A stretch of DNA of 6,246 bases from Insolitispirillum peregrinum (GTDB lineage: Bacteria > Pseudomonadota > Alphaproteobacteria > Rhodospirillales > Rhodospirillaceae). The notes beneath the pieces were generated by a model that saw only the letters and a list, made by a program, of their open reading frames with translations, was not told the DNA's origin and made no database searches. Positions within the stretch are counted from its first letter, which is position 1. Each line of letters begins with the position of its first letter. The DNA is taken from NCBI RefSeq assembly GCF_042665255.1, contig NZ_JBHTCD010000069.1. The stretch is one strand, 5' to 3'. The position numbers and the translations under genes are program-made. Of this stretch, positions 6,080 to 6,246 are shown piece by piece.

Positions 6080-6124
6080 CTAGACCAGCGTTGCGTTCAA
6101 TCTGACGCAGGCACACTGGTCTAG
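6080..6124. repeat. Interrupted palindrome ending at the right IS target site
   Basis: CTAGACCAG (6080-6088) and its exact inverse CTGGTCTAG (6116-6124) enclose an inner 5-bp pair, TGCGT (6092-6096) and ACGCA (6105-6109). Each outer end is a CTAG. The right CTAG is the one next to the IS terminal repeat. There is no T tract, so it is not a clear terminator. It may be a small palindromic unit or operator that became the IS target. Confidence 0.55.
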
Positions 6125-6125
6125 A
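6120..6125. other. IS481-type target site (TCTAGA) at the right IS border
   Basis: These six bases directly precede the TGT tip of the second IS and contain CTAG, as expected for IS481-type insertion. The partner duplicate on the far side of this IS lies beyond the window. Confidence 0.65.
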
Positions 6126-6150
6126 TGTCGTGTCTCAATAGGTTGTTTAC
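6126..6150 (+). repeat. Terminal inverted repeat of the right IS481-family copy
   Basis: Starts TGTCGTGTCTC and ends GGTTGTTTAC. It is the inverse of 173-197 with two substitutions, at positions 5 and 12 of the repeat. Confidence 0.9.
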
Positions 6151-6208
6151 GGAGCTCAGCAGAATTATGTGAGTTTTGCGAGAAGCCACATCCTGAGCAG
6201 GAGGCCCC

Positions 6209-6246
6209 ATGAACATCCACAAGAATGCCAAATTGACCCCATCGGG
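6209..6246 (+). CDS. IS481-family transposase, N-terminal fragment (runs off the window)
   Basis: Twelve codons are visible, MNIHKNAKLTPS, followed by two bases of a Gly codon. This matches the very characteristic start of IS481-family transposases (MN-H-KNA-LTP-G), which leads into the helix-turn-helix region. A perfect AGGAGG (6199-6204) lies four bases before the ATG. The catalytic DDE domain is outside the window, so whether this copy is intact cannot be judged. Confidence 0.85.
   Translation, partial: MNIHKNAKLTPS

Larger units (their letters stand above)
6126..6246 (+). mobile_element. 5' end of an IS481-family insertion sequence (right copy)
   Basis: The element begins with the terminal repeat at 6126-6150. 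Its first 20 bases follow the same layout as IS481 of Bordetella pertussis, with TGT at the tip and CAATAGGTTG at positions 11-20. A leader of 83 bases leads to the transposase start. The element continues past the window edge. It has the same orientation as the left copy, so the two copies are direct repeats around the 5.9-kb gene block. A weak TTGTTT-N17-TATGTG promoter-like pair (6143-6171) may serve the transposase. Confidence 0.88.

Noticed and set aside
6092..6105. Minus-strand TCAGATTGAACGC resembling the start of 16S rRNA
   Set aside because: The match is only about 13 bases. The universal sequences expected on either side are missing, so it is not an rRNA fragment.
5864..6124. 86-residue plus-strand frame upstream of the right IS
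   Set aside because: It starts inside cysD, crosses the cysD promoter and the orphan hairpin, has no family features, and stops at the CTAG target; most likely non-coding.

Overview
The window looks like a segment of a GC-rich alphaproteobacterial chromosome or large replicon, probably of the Rhodospirillales type. This is inferred from base composition, the fused CysN-CysC protein and the IS481-family elements; no rRNA or marker gene fixes the taxon. All four intact genes lie on the minus strand. They sit between two partial IS481-family insertion sequences, both oriented on the plus strand.

Layout from left to right: (1) 1-202, the 3' end of an IS481-family element whose transposase has an internal deletion with a change of reading frame. 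It ends in a recognisable terminal inverted repeat and a CTAG target. (2) 199-1494, a polytopic membrane protein of the O-antigen ligase/polymerase (Wzy_C, WaaL-like) type. (3) 1495-1798, an intergenic stretch holding a terminator-like hairpin for the next gene. (4) 1799-2743, an unrecognised hydrophilic, Gln-rich protein with one canonical EF-hand loop. (5) 2744-3064, a 321-base non-coding stretch with a candidate promoter, two perfect 7-bp dyads and a very strong terminator for the cys operon. (6) 3065-5877, the sulfate-activation operon cysD-cysNC, with stop and start codons overlapping by one base. (7) 5878-6125, the operon's upstream region with a good sigma70-like promoter, an orphan terminator-like hairpin and a 9-bp palindrome ending exactly at a CTAG site. 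(8) 6126-6246, the 5' end of a second IS481-family copy, with terminal repeat, strong ribosome binding site and the first 12 codons of the transposase.

CysD and CysNC together turn sulfate and ATP into APS and then PAPS. PAPS can feed cysteine synthesis or sulfotransferases. The neighbouring ligase-like gene makes a link to a sulfated surface polysaccharide possible, but no sulfotransferase is visible, so this is inference only.

The two IS copies carry nearly identical 25-bp terminal repeats and both abut CTAG. This fits the known target preference of this IS group and makes the 5.9-kb interval a possible composite-transposon-like or recombination-prone unit. I see no CRISPR array, tRNA, rRNA or obviously new system; the best anomalies are the IS remnants and their junctions, the EF-hand protein, and the regulatory dyads.
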